Of a stretch of 41,842 nt of DNA, positions 24,263 to 32,483 are shown one piece after another (the first letter of the stretch is position 1; each line of letters begins with the position of its first letter). The DNA comes from Bradyrhizobium sp. Ai1a-2. GTDB taxonomy: Bacteria > Pseudomonadota > Alphaproteobacteria > Rhizobiales > Xanthobacteraceae. The stretch covers positions 1-41,842 of the forward strand of contig NZ_AUEZ01000070.1 in NCBI RefSeq assembly GCF_000426245.1, read 5' to 3'. Under the pieces are notes generated by a model. That model saw only the letters and a list, made by a program, of their open reading frames with translations. It was not told the origin of the DNA and made no database searches. A program made the position numbers and the translations under genes.

Positions 24263-25222
24263 GTGGAACGCAGAGAGTTCTTGAGATTGTCGCTGGCGGG
24301 CGCTGCGGGCGTCGCGCTGTCACCGGTAGTACGCGCCGAGGATCATCCGAAGGTAATCCGCATCTGCACACAGAAAGGGGGGTTCTTTTTCCCGGCGGTA
24401 AAGCAACGGCATACAGTCGAGGATGCGTTCAAGCCACTCGGCGTGGACGTGCAATGGATCGATTTCCAGTTTGGCCCGCCGCTGCTGGAGGCGATCAATG
24501 TCGGCAGTGTTGACTTCGGTTATGTCGGCGACGCGCCGCCAATCTTCGCGCAGGCTGCGACCGCCGGGATACGGTACGCCGCCGCGGTGAAGCAGGGAGG
24601 CGGCACACAGGCGGTCGTTGTACGCAAGGAGTCGCCGATCAAGTCGCTGTCCGATCTCAAAGGCAAGCGCATAGCCTTCGGCAAGGGGTCAAGCGCGCAT
24701 AATCTTTTGGTCGCGACGCTTGAGAAGGCAGGGATCGCCTGGAGCGACATCCAGCCGATCCCACTCGCACCGGCCGATGCGACCGCGGCCTTTGCTCAGG
24801 GCGCGGTCGATGCCTGGGCGATCTGGGACCCCTATCTTGCTCTGGCGGAGCTGAAGGGTGATGCGCGCGTGCTCGTGTTTGCCAAGGACATCCACCAACC
24901 CAATGCCTTCGTCATCGTGCGCGCCGATTTCGTCGACAGATATCCCTCCGTTGTGACGCGCCTCAACGACGTCTTCGCTTCCGAGGGCATCTGGGCCAAC
25001 GCACATCATGAAGAGGTCGCGCAGGCGCAGGCGACGGCGACCGGCGTCGATATCGAAGCCATCAGGCGTTTCGTCGCGCGATCCAACTATACCGTTGTTC
25101 CGGTCGACGAGGACATCATCAGGATCCAACAGTCTGTGGCCGACCGCTTTGCACGCCTCGGATTGATCCCGAAACCGGTCAGGGTCGCCGATATCGTCTG
25201 GAAATGGACACCCGGATCGTAG
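24263..25222 (+). CDS. Orphan aliphatic-sulfonate binding protein, SsuA-like, Tat-exported
   Basis: This protein is about 319 aa from a GTG at 24263. That start is chosen because GGAGG (24253-24257) precedes it, and the N-terminus then reads MERREFLRLSLAGAAG, an ideal twin-arginine signal; the ATG at 24224 would bury it. The core IRICTQKGGFFFPAVKQRHT, DFGYVGDAPPIFAQA and LSDLKGKRIAFGKGSSAHN is typical of SsuA. No ATPase or permease is adjacent. It may use one of the two SsuBC pairs in the window or elsewhere. It is the last sulfur gene before the cobalamin locus. Confidence 0.88.
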   Translation: MERREFLRLSLAGAAGVALSPVVRAEDHPKVIRICTQKGGFFFPAVKQRHTVEDAFKPLGVDVQWIDFQFGPPLLEAINVGSVDFGYVGDAPPIFAQAATAGIRYAAAVKQGGGTQAVVVRKESPIKSLSDLKGKRIAFGKGSSAHNLLVATLEKAGIAWSDIQPIPLAPADATAAFAQGAVDAWAIWDPYLALAELKGDARVLVFAKDIHQPNAFVIVRADFVDRYPSVVTRLNDVFASEGIWANAHHEEVAQAQATATGVDIEAIRRFVARSNYTVVPVDEDIIRIQQSVADRFARLGLIPKPVRVADIVWKWTPGS

Positions 25223-25635
25223 CCAGCGACGTTCAGGGGCCGCCAAAACGATTGCTCCGTCCTGCGTTCCCCAGCGACGGACAGTCATGTTTTCAAGCTA
25301 TGGCTTCACGTTGTTGAAGGCTGGGGCCGATCCAGCTGCATTGAATTATCCTGGCGGCAGCACCGTTTCCCATATTCAACAGCATCCATTTGGCTAACCT
25401 ATCAGCCCACTTATCTATCGATTTTTCGATTTCTCTGTAATCCTTGCCGGTTTTGGCCTCCAAAAGCAGGGGCTAATTCGGCGAGATGGTCGTCGGCGCT
25501 GTCGGATGCCGTGGAAGTGCTGGAGCCGCCACGCCAGCAAACCGTGTCTGCATCCAGAGCGGCATCCTGTTCAGACGTCATCTGACCCGGTCCTTCGGCT
25601 TGACAAGTCGTCGCCTTGGGCAAATGGTGAGATTG
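25223..25635. other. Intergenic spacer before the B12 riboswitch
   Basis: These 413 bases separate the SsuA-like gene from the cobalamin riboswitch. I see no supported gene. Open frames on either strand that run into the riboswitch are fortuitous. The promoter of the cobalamin operon should lie in the last part, but I cannot assign it. Confidence 0.4.
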
Positions 25636-25826
25636 TGCTGGTTCCTGTCCCACGACAGGCGAAGAGGGAATGCGATAAGGCTCAAATCGGAAGATTTGGG
25701 TTAGCAGCCGCCCCCGCGACCGTGACCGGAGAGATGCCCGAGGCCACTGATCCCTGATGGGATTGGGAAGGCGGGAATTCGAAGGACAATGTCCTACTCC
25801 GCAAGCCGGGAGACCTGCCAGCGCAA
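25636..25826 (+). ncRNA. Cobalamin (AdoCbl) riboswitch
   Basis: The order of conserved elements fits the cobalamin riboswitch. GGTTCCTGTCCC lies near 25640, then AGAGGGAATGCGAT (25663-25676), CAGCCGCCCCCGCGACCGTG (about 25704-25723), GCCACTG (25743-25749), GGGAAGGCGGG (25765-25775), and the B12-box variant AGCCGGGAGACCTGCC (25804-25819). When bound by adenosylcobalamin it should repress the downstream operon, which begins at 25929 and encodes precorrin enzymes. The edges are approximate because P1 pairing was judged by eye. Confidence 0.9.
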
Positions 25827-25928
25827 CGTTTGAGACCGCCGGACTGGGTGTTCCGCGACGGGGACGCGAGCTTTCCATCGGATTGGTTCGCACCTCATCG
25901 CCTCCCTCTGTCTATCCTGGATGGGGTG

Positions 25929-26192
25929 ATGACTGTCACACTTCACACTGCCTGTCGTGCCCGACAGGCGCCGACAGAAAAGCAGATTGCGCCCGGCGAG
26001 CGCCTGCATGTGGCCGTTCTCGGCGTTAGTGTGCTGGAAGCCGTCAACGTCGATCTCGTCGAATGCTCGTCTGCGTGCAGCCAGGCCTGCTTGGTCGCAT
26101 TGAGTGCGCCGGAGCAAAGGTCACATATGTACGACCGCCTTTGGCGGACGCGCCGCAATTGGATTGCACCCGCGCTGCGGCAGGTCTCATGA
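25929..26192 (+). CDS. DUF1636-type metal-binding protein, likely truncated by frameshift
   Basis: The 87-aa product begins MTVTLHTACRARQ and contains VECSSACSQACLVALSAP, with cysteines at 9, 46, 50 and 54. From memory this is the pattern of the DUF1636/COG5469 predicted metal-binding family, often found with cobalamin and cobalt genes and usually about 120-130 aa. After residue 63 the family-like text is lost, but the neighbouring frame reads KVTYVRPPLADAPQLD, which resembles the expected WTYVxG-L continuation. A one-base frameshift near 26110-26125 is therefore likely. The stop overlaps the cobG ATG by four bases. It is the first gene after the B12 riboswitch. Confidence 0.6.
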   Translation: MTVTLHTACRARQAPTEKQIAPGERLHVAVLGVSVLEAVNVDLVECSSACSQACLVALSAPEQRSHMYDRLWRTRRNWIAPALRQVS

Positions 26193-27352
26193 GCGCGGTC
26201 GCGATCAAAGGTTGGTGCCCCGGCGCACTTCGGCCGATGTTATCAGGCGATGGGCTCGTTGTCCGTGTGCGTCCGCATGGCGGTAGGCTCGACGCAAGGC
26301 AGGGCGCCGATATTGCTGATCTCGCCGAGTGCTACGGTAATGGCCTGATCGATCTGACCACCCGCGCCAATATTCAGATCCGTGGCGTGAGTAATGATGG
26401 CTATTTGCCATTGCTCGACGGGCTCGCGCAGTCGGGATTCCTCGACCCCGATCCAGAGACCGAGGGACGGCGGAACGTCCTGGTGACGCCGTTCTGGTGT
26501 ACTGGCGACGGCACCTGCTCGCTTGCCGCTGAGCTCGAGCGTGCACTCACCGACAGTGTCCTCGACCTCCCGGCCAAATTCGGCTTTGCGATCGATGACG
26601 GGAAGGCGCGCGTTCTTGCGACAGCCTCGGCTGACGTGCGGATTGAGCGCGATCTTGAGGGCGAGCTTATCGTGCGCGCTGATGGCGCGGAATTCGGGCG
26701 TTCCGTTGCGCGAAGTGACGCTGTGACGCTCGCGCTCGCGCTTGCCGAATGGTTCATCGCGTCGGGCGGAGCCGGGAGCGGACGGGGGCGCATGGCAGCG
26801 CATATCCGCTCTGGCGTGCGGCTGCCGGAAGCTCTGCGAGGGGATGCCGAACCTGCACGTGCGAGGGCCGCATCGCTGCCCGGTCTATATTCACAGGGCG
26901 TGCTGGTCGGCGCCGTGTTCGGGCAACTGACTCATTCGACACTACGCGATCTTGCCGGTCGCGCGCAGGCGTTCCGCACGACGCCATGGCGCATGATGCT
27001 GGCAGAGGGGCTGCGCGAGATTCCACAATCGCCGGATCTCGTCGTACGGCCCGACGATCCGGCGCTTCGCATCGTTGCTTGCAGCGGCGCGCCGCGATGC
27101 CGAGATGCACATGCCGAGACGCGCCCGCTTGCGGCAGCACTCGCGCCGCACATTGCGCCCGGCGCGCGGCTTCACGTTTCCGGTTGCGCCAAGGGCTGCG
27201 CCCATTCCGGTTCGGCGTCGATCACGCTGGTTGCAACCAGAGACGGTTTTGATCTCATCCGTGACGGCTCGACGCGGGATATGCCTGTCCGCCACAATCT
27301 AAGCGGCGCAAGCATCATCGAAGATCCCTCCGTCTTGGCGAGGATGCGCTGA
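26189..27352 (+). CDS. cobG: Precorrin-3B synthase
   Basis: This 387-aa monooxygenase makes precorrin-3B from precorrin-3A with O2, which forms the C20 hydroxyl and gamma-lactone. It belongs to the nitrite/sulfite reductase ferredoxin-like family. C298-x5-C304 and C333-x3-C337 (ACSGAPRCRD and SGCAKGCAHS) are the expected [4Fe-4S] ligands. The N-terminus KGWCPGALRPM and the ITTRANIQIRG-like block (DLTTRANIQIRG) are typical. The ATG at 26189 is chosen because it starts family similarity and overlaps the preceding stop (ATGA). The frame is open further upstream to 26063, which matters for the DUF1636 frameshift. The CobG presence shows an aerobic pathway. Confidence 0.95.
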   Translation: MSAVAIKGWCPGALRPMLSGDGLVVRVRPHGGRLDARQGADIADLAECYGNGLIDLTTRANIQIRGVSNDGYLPLLDGLAQSGFLDPDPETEGRRNVLVTPFWCTGDGTCSLAAELERALTDSVLDLPAKFGFAIDDGKARVLATASADVRIERDLEGELIVRADGAEFGRSVARSDAVTLALALAEWFIASGGAGSGRGRMAAHIRSGVRLPEALRGDAEPARARAASLPGLYSQGVLVGAVFGQLTHSTLRDLAGRAQAFRTTPWRMMLAEGLREIPQSPDLVVRPDDPALRIVACSGAPRCRDAHAETRPLAAALAPHIAPGARLHVSGCAKGCAHSGSASITLVATRDGFDLIRDGSTRDMPVRHNLSGASIIEDPSVLARMR

Positions 27353-27981
27353 TGTCGCACATCTACCAAACCGACGGTGCGGCGATCTATCAACAATCCT
27401 TCGCTACTATCCGTTCTGAGGCGGACCTCCGCCGTTTCACGCCCGACGAGGAACCAGTGGTGGTGCGCATGATCCATGCGGCCGGCATGGTGGGGCTCGA
27501 AGGTCATGTTCGTATTACGCGCGGCATGGTGGCGGCTGCGCGTGCCGCATTGCAGAAGGGTGCGCCGATTCTCTGCGATGCGAGGATGGTGTCCGAGGGA
27601 ATTACCCGCGCACGACTGCCGGCCGGCAATGCCGTCATCTGCACGCTCGGTGACCCCGCCGTTCCAGCGCTCGCGCAGTCCATGCATAACACCCGCTCCG
27701 CCGCCGCGGTCGAGCTGTGGTGGCCGCACCTGGAGGGCGCGATTGTTGCAATCGGCAATGCGCCGACCGCGCTGTTTCATCTTCTTAATATGCTGGAGGA
27801 CTCCGACTGTCCGAGGCCGGCCGCGATCATCGGTTGTCCGGTCGGCTTCGTCGGTGCGGCTGAATCCAAGGCTGCATTGATGGCCGATCCGCCCGCGCCG
27901 GCGCTGACAGTCGAAGGGCGGCTTGGCGGTTCGGCGATCACCGCCGCCGCCGTGAACGCACTGGCGAGCCGGAGCGAGTAA
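27352..27981 (+). CDS. cobH: Precorrin-8X methylmutase
   Basis: This 209-aa enzyme moves the C11 methyl group to C12 and converts precorrin-8X to hydrogenobyrinic acid. H42 in VVRMIHAAGM corresponds to the catalytic His43 of Pseudomonas denitrificans CobH. Further conserved text is CDARMVSEGITRARLP and GNAPTALFHLL, then IIGCPVGFVGAAESK. The length is normal. Its ATG overlaps the cobG stop by one base (TGATG). Confidence 0.96.
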   Translation: MSHIYQTDGAAIYQQSFATIRSEADLRRFTPDEEPVVVRMIHAAGMVGLEGHVRITRGMVAAARAALQKGAPILCDARMVSEGITRARLPAGNAVICTLGDPAVPALAQSMHNTRSAAAVELWWPHLEGAIVAIGNAPTALFHLLNMLEDSDCPRPAAIIGCPVGFVGAAESKAALMADPPAPALTVEGRLGGSAITAAAVNALASRSE

Positions 27982-27983
27982 CG

Positions 27984-28715
27984 ATGGGCCGTATCATTTG
28001 CTGCGGGCTCGGGCCAGGCAATCCGGACTTGATGAGCGTGCGCGCTGATCGCGAGGTGCGCGCGGCGAAACACGTCGCCTATTTCCGCAAGAAGGGGCGT
28101 CTGGGCCAGGCACGCCGCATTGTCGAGGGAATGCTGGCGGCGGACGTCTGCGAATACCCAATGGAATACCCCGTTACGACGGAGATCGCGTTCGACAGTC
28201 CGGATTATATCCGATTGCTCGCGGGCTTTTACGACGAATGGGCAGAGCGCCTCGCGCGCATTGCGCGCGCGGTCGATGTCGTCGTGCTTTGTGAGGGCGA
28301 TCCTTACTTCTACGGCTCTTTCATGCACCTGCACGCCCGATTGCAGAAGCGGATCGAAATCGAGGTGATCGCCGGGATTCCGGGCATGGCGGGCTGCTGG
28401 AATTCGGTCGGCCAGCCGATCGCGCTTGGTGACGACGTAACGACGATCTTGATGGGCACGCTGGCAGAGGATGAGTTGGAGCGGCGGATGCGAAATTCCG
28501 ACGCGCTCGTGGTCATGAAGACCGGCCGCAATCTACAAAAAGTGCGCCGCGCGCTCGCCTCTGCCGGTCGTTTGAACGACGCGTGGCTGGTGGAGCGCGG
28601 GACGATGCCGGGGGAGCGCCTTGCCCGGCTGATCGATGTCGATGGGTCGGATTGTCCATATTTCGCGATAGTGCTGGTGCACGGGCGAGGGCGGCGCATG
28701 GAGGCCGCCGAGTGA
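27984..28715 (+). CDS. cobI: Precorrin-2 C20-methyltransferase
   Basis: This 243-aa SAM-dependent enzyme converts precorrin-2 to precorrin-3A. The tetrapyrrole methylase motifs are CGLGPGNPDLMSVRA at the N-terminus, VVLCEGDPYFYGSFMHL near residue 95 and EVIAGIPGMAGCW. It begins two bases after cobH. Its stop shares one base with the cobJ start. Confidence 0.95.
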   Translation: MGRIICCGLGPGNPDLMSVRADREVRAAKHVAYFRKKGRLGQARRIVEGMLAADVCEYPMEYPVTTEIAFDSPDYIRLLAGFYDEWAERLARIARAVDVVVLCEGDPYFYGSFMHLHARLQKRIEIEVIAGIPGMAGCWNSVGQPIALGDDVTTILMGTLAEDELERRMRNSDALVVMKTGRNLQKVRRALASAGRLNDAWLVERGTMPGERLARLIDVDGSDCPYFAIVLVHGRGRRMEAAE

Positions 28716-29446
28716 TGGGAACGCTGGCCATCGCGGGACTTGGGCCCGGCGACGAGGCACTCGTGACGCCTGAGGTGTCGGCTGCGCTCGCGGCGGCGAC
28801 CGACATCGTGGGCTATGCAGCTTACGTCGCCCGTGTGCGCCCACGTGACGGCCTGACACTGCACCCATCGGACAATCGCGTCGAATTGCAGCGAGCAAGC
28901 GAAGCCCTGCAGCTTGCATCCGAAGGACGGCAGGTCGTGGTGGTCTCGTCGGGGGATCCCGGTGTCTTTGCGATGGCGTCAGCCGTGTTCGAGGCGCTCG
29001 AGCTGCAGCCACAATGGGCGAAACTTGATATCCGCGTTCTCCCAGGCGTGACAGCGATGCTGGCTGCGGCCGCCCGTGCCGGTGCCCCGCTCGGCCATGA
29101 TTTTTGCGCGATCAATCTTTCCGACAATCTGAAGCCCTGGCCCTTGATCGAGAAGCGCCTGCGGCTCGCCGCTGAAGCCGACTTTGCGATTGCAATCTAC
29201 AATCCGCGCTCGTCAAGTCGACCGGAGGCATTCGGTCGTGCGCTGGATATCCTGAACCGGGCAGGCTGCGGCGAACGCATCGTGATCTTCGCACGCGCTG
29301 TCAGCGCGCCCGATGAGAGGATTGAAACGGTAAGGCTCTGCGAGTCGAGGCCGGAAATGGCCGACATGCGGACGCTTGTGATCGTCGGCAATTCGGCAAC
29401 GCGGCGGGTTGGCCGCTGGGTCTATGCACCGAGGCATGCCCGGTGA
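28715..29446 (+). CDS. cobJ: Precorrin-3B C17-methyltransferase
   Basis: This 243-aa SAM-dependent enzyme methylates C17 of precorrin-3B and drives ring contraction to precorrin-4. The N-terminus AIAGLGPGDEALVTPEV, VVVSSGDPGVFAMASAV, LPGVTAMLAAAARAGAPLGH and AIYNPRSSSRPEA are typical of CobJ/CbiH. The ATG at 28715 is preferred (TGATG with cobI); a GTG at 28712 is possible. Its last 25 bases are overlapped by the 3' end of cobK on the other strand. Confidence 0.95.
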   Translation: MGTLAIAGLGPGDEALVTPEVSAALAAATDIVGYAAYVARVRPRDGLTLHPSDNRVELQRASEALQLASEGRQVVVVSSGDPGVFAMASAVFEALELQPQWAKLDIRVLPGVTAMLAAAARAGAPLGHDFCAINLSDNLKPWPLIEKRLRLAAEADFAIAIYNPRSSSRPEAFGRALDILNRAGCGERIVIFARAVSAPDERIETVRLCESRPEMADMRTLVIVGNSATRRVGRWVYAPRHAR

Positions 29447-30168
29447 CCGAGCCGCTGTATGACCTCGTCCACGCTTTCCACCCGCAACCGGTCGGGCAAT
29501 TTCGGTCGCAACAGCATGATAACTGGAAGGCCGAGCACTCGCGCGGCCTCGATCTTGGCGTGCGCGCCATCTCCGCCGGAATTGCGGGCGACGATCCATT
29601 CGATGCCGCGCGCCCGCATCATCTCCAGTTCGCTGTCCAGCGTGAACGGTCCGCGCGACACGATGACGTCGGCATCAAAGGGCAATGTGCCTTCGGGCGG
29701 ATCGACAAACCGCAGGGTATAGGCGTGCTGCGGCCGCGCCCCAAAGGGCGTGATGTGCTGCCGGCCGATTGCGAGCAACACGTGCGCGCCGGTCTCCGGC
29801 AACGCCTCGACTGCGGACGCGATATCCGCCACCTCGATCCAATGATCGCCGGAAACCTGGGCCCATGGCGCGCGCTCAAGGGCGATCAACGGCGTTTCGG
29901 TTGCCGCGCAAGCCGCAACCGCGTTGCGGCTTATTTCGGCTGCGAAGGGATGCGTCGCGTCGACGACATGGGTGATTTTTTCTCGACGAATGTAGTCGGC
30001 AAGGCCGGTCGGTCCACCGAAGCCGCCGATGCGGGTCGGCAGCGGCTGGCTTGCTGGCGTTCGGGTGCGTCCACCGTAAGAATAGATCGCGTCAAGCTCT
30101 GCGCGTGCCATCGCCTTGGCAAGCAGATTGGCGTCCGCCGTTCCACCCAGAATGAGCGCGCGCGTCAT
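29422..30168 (-). CDS. cobK: Precorrin-6A reductase
   Basis: This 248-aa NADPH-dependent enzyme reduces precorrin-6A to precorrin-6B. Visible marks are the N-terminal LILGGTADANLLAKAM, IGGFGGPTGLADYI near residue 46, THVVDATHPFAAEISRNA near residue 65, and IVSRGPFTLDSELEMM. It is the only cob gene of the locus on the minus strand. The start ATG (complement of CAT at 30166-30168) shares two bases with the cobL ATG (30167-30169), and its 3' end overlaps cobJ by 25 bases. It therefore needs its own promoter inside cobL. An upstream extension in the same frame to 30372 is rejected, because family similarity starts at 30168. Confidence 0.93.
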   Translation of the reverse strand: MTRALILGGTADANLLAKAMARAELDAIYSYGGRTRTPASQPLPTRIGGFGGPTGLADYIRREKITHVVDATHPFAAEISRNAVAACAATETPLIALERAPWAQVSGDHWIEVADIASAVEALPETGAHVLLAIGRQHITPFGARPQHAYTLRFVDPPEGTLPFDADVIVSRGPFTLDSELEMMRARGIEWIVARNSGGDGAHAKIEAARVLGLPVIMLLRPKLPDRLRVESVDEVIQRLGHRACLGA

Positions 30169-31348
30169 GGCTAGTCCCTGGTTGACCATCATCGGCATCG
30201 GCGAAGATGGCCTCGCTGGCCTGTCCGAGGCAAGCCGAAAAGCGCTGGCCGAAGCCGAAACGATCTTTGGCGGCGAACGCCATCTTGCGCTGGCCGGCGT
30301 TGTCGACCGCGGCCGCCCGTGGCCCGTGCCTTTCGATATGGCCGGCGTGTTGAGTTGTCGCGGCCGTCCCACGGCGGTGCTCGCCTCGGGCGATCCTTTC
30401 TGGCATGGCGTCGGCGGAACGCTCGCGGAGAAGCTCGAGGCCGGCGAGTGGATCGCGCATTCGGCACCCTCGACATTCTCGCTTGCAGCGTCGCGGCTGG
30501 GCTGGCGTCTCGAAGCCGTCGCCTGTCTTGGGCTCCACGCCGCGCCGGTCGAGCGTTTGGTCCCGCATCTGGTGGACAGGGCACGAATTATCGTCCTCGT
30601 GCGCGACGGGCAGGCGAGCGGCGATCTCGCGAAATGGTTGACGGACCGTGGCTGGGGCAGGTCATCGATCTGGAGCCTCTCGGCACTCGGAGGCCCGCGC
30701 GAACGTATCAGTCACCATCGTGTCGATAGCTACACGGCAGAACTCGACGACGGTCTCGTAGCGATTGCGCTGGAGGCGCGGGGGCCGCGCGGGCTCGCGC
30801 GCAGCTCGGGCCTGTCGGACGATCTCTTTGTACATGATGGTCAGATCACCAAGCGGCCGGTGCGCGCGCTTGCTCTGTCGGCGCTTGCTCCACGACCTGG
30901 CGAAACATTGTGGGATATCGGCGCGGGTTCCGGTTCGATCTCTGTCGAATGGGCCCTGTGCGGAGGAACGGCCATTGCGATCGAGGCCGCGGAAAATCGA
31001 GCTACGAATATCCGCAGCAATGCGTCGGCCTTCGGTCTGGCGCATCGGATCACCGTCATGCAAGGTACAGCTCCGGACATCCTCTCGGGGCTCGAGGCGC
31101 CAGATGCGGTGTTCGTCGGTGGTGGCCTCAACGCTGCAATGTTCGATGCCATCTGGTCGCGCCTGGAGATGGGCACACGGCTGGTTGCGCATGCCGTGAC
31201 ACTGGAGACCGAGGCGCTGTTCGCAGATCTGCATCGGCAACACGGCGGCCAACTGATGCGCGTCGAGATCGCTCACGCGGACTCACTGGGACGGTATCGA
31301 TCCTGGGTGGCGGCGCGGCCGGTCGTACAGTGGAGTGCGGTCAGATGA
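30167..31348 (+). CDS. cobL: Precorrin-6Y C5,15-methyltransferase (decarboxylating)
   Basis: This 393-aa fusion of CbiE- and CbiT-like domains methylates C5 and C15 and decarboxylates to give precorrin-8X. The N-terminal tetrapyrrole-methylase domain shows IIGIGEDGLAGLSEASRKAL and VLASGDPFWHGVGGTLA. The C-terminal Rossmann methyltransferase shows LWDIGAGSGSISVEWAL near residue 250, then GGGLNAAMFD. The start ATG at 30167 abuts the cobK start in a CATG; a second in-frame ATG at 30152 is possible. Neither has a clear ribosome site. Confidence 0.94.
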   Translation: MASPWLTIIGIGEDGLAGLSEASRKALAEAETIFGGERHLALAGVVDRGRPWPVPFDMAGVLSCRGRPTAVLASGDPFWHGVGGTLAEKLEAGEWIAHSAPSTFSLAASRLGWRLEAVACLGLHAAPVERLVPHLVDRARIIVLVRDGQASGDLAKWLTDRGWGRSSIWSLSALGGPRERISHHRVDSYTAELDDGLVAIALEARGPRGLARSSGLSDDLFVHDGQITKRPVRALALSALAPRPGETLWDIGAGSGSISVEWALCGGTAIAIEAAENRATNIRSNASAFGLAHRITVMQGTAPDILSGLEAPDAVFVGGGLNAAMFDAIWSRLEMGTRLVAHAVTLETEALFADLHRQHGGQLMRVEIAHADSLGRYRSWVAARPVVQWSAVR

Positions 31349-31704
31349 AGGTCGCCGGCTTTGGTTTCAGGTGCAATGTCACGCTCGCTTCGTTGCGTGA
31401 AGCACTTGCCGGCGCCGATGGGCTCGCGGTCATTGCGACCGTGAGTGAAAAGGCGGAGGAGGAGGCGCTGAAGCTGCTGGCGCGTGAGCTGGATCTGCCG
31501 ATCAGGGCCGTTCCGGCCAATATTCTGGCTGGCATTGCGACGTCGACCCGGTCCGAACGCATCATGGAAAAATTCGGCACAGGTTCACTCGCCGAAGCAA
31601 CGGCACTCGCGAGCGCCGGTCCCAATGCGCGCCTGATTTCGACGCGGGCAACTTCGCAGGATCGGACGGCCACCGCGGCAATCGCGGAAGGAGACGGTGA
31701 ATGA
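31345..31704 (+). CDS. cobE: CobE/CbiG C-terminal-domain protein
   Basis: This 119-aa protein matches the CbiG C-terminal/CobE domain: VAGFGFRCNVTLASLREAL at the start and a central IRAVPANILAGIATST. It is required for cobalamin synthesis in other bacteria but its exact step is unsettled; a corrin-binding or carrier role has been proposed. The start overlaps the cobL stop by four bases and its stop overlaps cobM by four bases. The position between cobL and cobM fits co-translation. Confidence 0.9.
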   Translation: MKVAGFGFRCNVTLASLREALAGADGLAVIATVSEKAEEEALKLLARELDLPIRAVPANILAGIATSTRSERIMEKFGTGSLAEATALASAGPNARLISTRATSQDRTATAAIAEGDGE

Positions 31705-32483
31705 CAGTGCACTTCATCGGTGCGGGCCCTGGCGCCGCAGATCTGCTCACCTTGCGCGGGCGTGACCTGATTGCGGCCTGTCCCGTCTGCCTTTACGCAG
31801 GCTCGCTCGTGCCGGAGGGTGTTCTTGCGCATTGCAAGCCCGGCGCGCGCATCGTCAACACCGCGCCGCTATCGCTCGATGAGATCATAGCCGAGATGGC
31901 CGCCGCGCATGCGGATGGCAAGGACGTTGCGCGCCTGCATTCCGGCGATCTCTCGATCTGGTCAGCGATGGGAGAGCAGTTGCGCCGCCTGCGCGCACTC
32001 AATATCCCCTATGAGATCACGCCGGGCGTGCCGGCTTTCTCGGCCGCCGCCGCAGCACTCGAGGCTGAACTTACATTGCCCGGGCTTGCGCAATCCGTAG
32101 TGCTGACACGCACGCCAGGTCGGGCGAGCGCGATGCCGGAGGGCGAGAAGCTCGCGGCCTTTGCTGCGACTGGTGCGGTGCTTGCGATCCACTTGTCGAT
32201 CCATAAGCTCGATAAGGTCATCGCCGAACTTACGCCGCACTACGGCGCCGACTGCCCGGTCGCGATCGTCTGGCGCGCAAGCTGGCCAGACCAACGCATC
32301 TTCCGTGCAACGCTTGGCACGCTCGACACCGCCGTTGGCACCACGCTTGAACGAACCGCGGTCATTTTGGTCGGCCGGACATTGGGCTCGGACGAGTTCG
32401 CGGAGAGTCGCCTCTACGCAGCCGACTATGATCGCCGCTACCGTCCGGTCGGAGCCTCATCACCCTTTCCTGAGGCGTCGTGA
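31701..32483 (+). CDS. cobM: Precorrin-4 C11-methyltransferase
   Basis: This 260-aa SAM-dependent enzyme converts precorrin-4 to precorrin-5. The sequence HFIGAGPGAADLLTLRGRDL, CLYAGSLVPEGVLAHC and VARLHSGDLSIWSAMGEQ, then EITPGVPAFSAAAAAL, is diagnostic of CobM/CbiF. Overlaps of one to four bases join it to cobE and cobB. Confidence 0.96.
   Translation: MTVHFIGAGPGAADLLTLRGRDLIAACPVCLYAGSLVPEGVLAHCKPGARIVNTAPLSLDEIIAEMAAAHADGKDVARLHSGDLSIWSAMGEQLRRLRALNIPYEITPGVPAFSAAAAALEAELTLPGLAQSVVLTRTPGRASAMPEGEKLAAFAATGAVLAIHLSIHKLDKVIAELTPHYGADCPVAIVWRASWPDQRIFRATLGTLDTAVGTTLERTAVILVGRTLGSDEFAESRLYAADYDRRYRPVGASSPFPEAS

Noticed and set aside
25411..25893. Reverse frame of 160 codons
   Set aside because: It covers the cobalamin riboswitch in antisense and has no protein motif.
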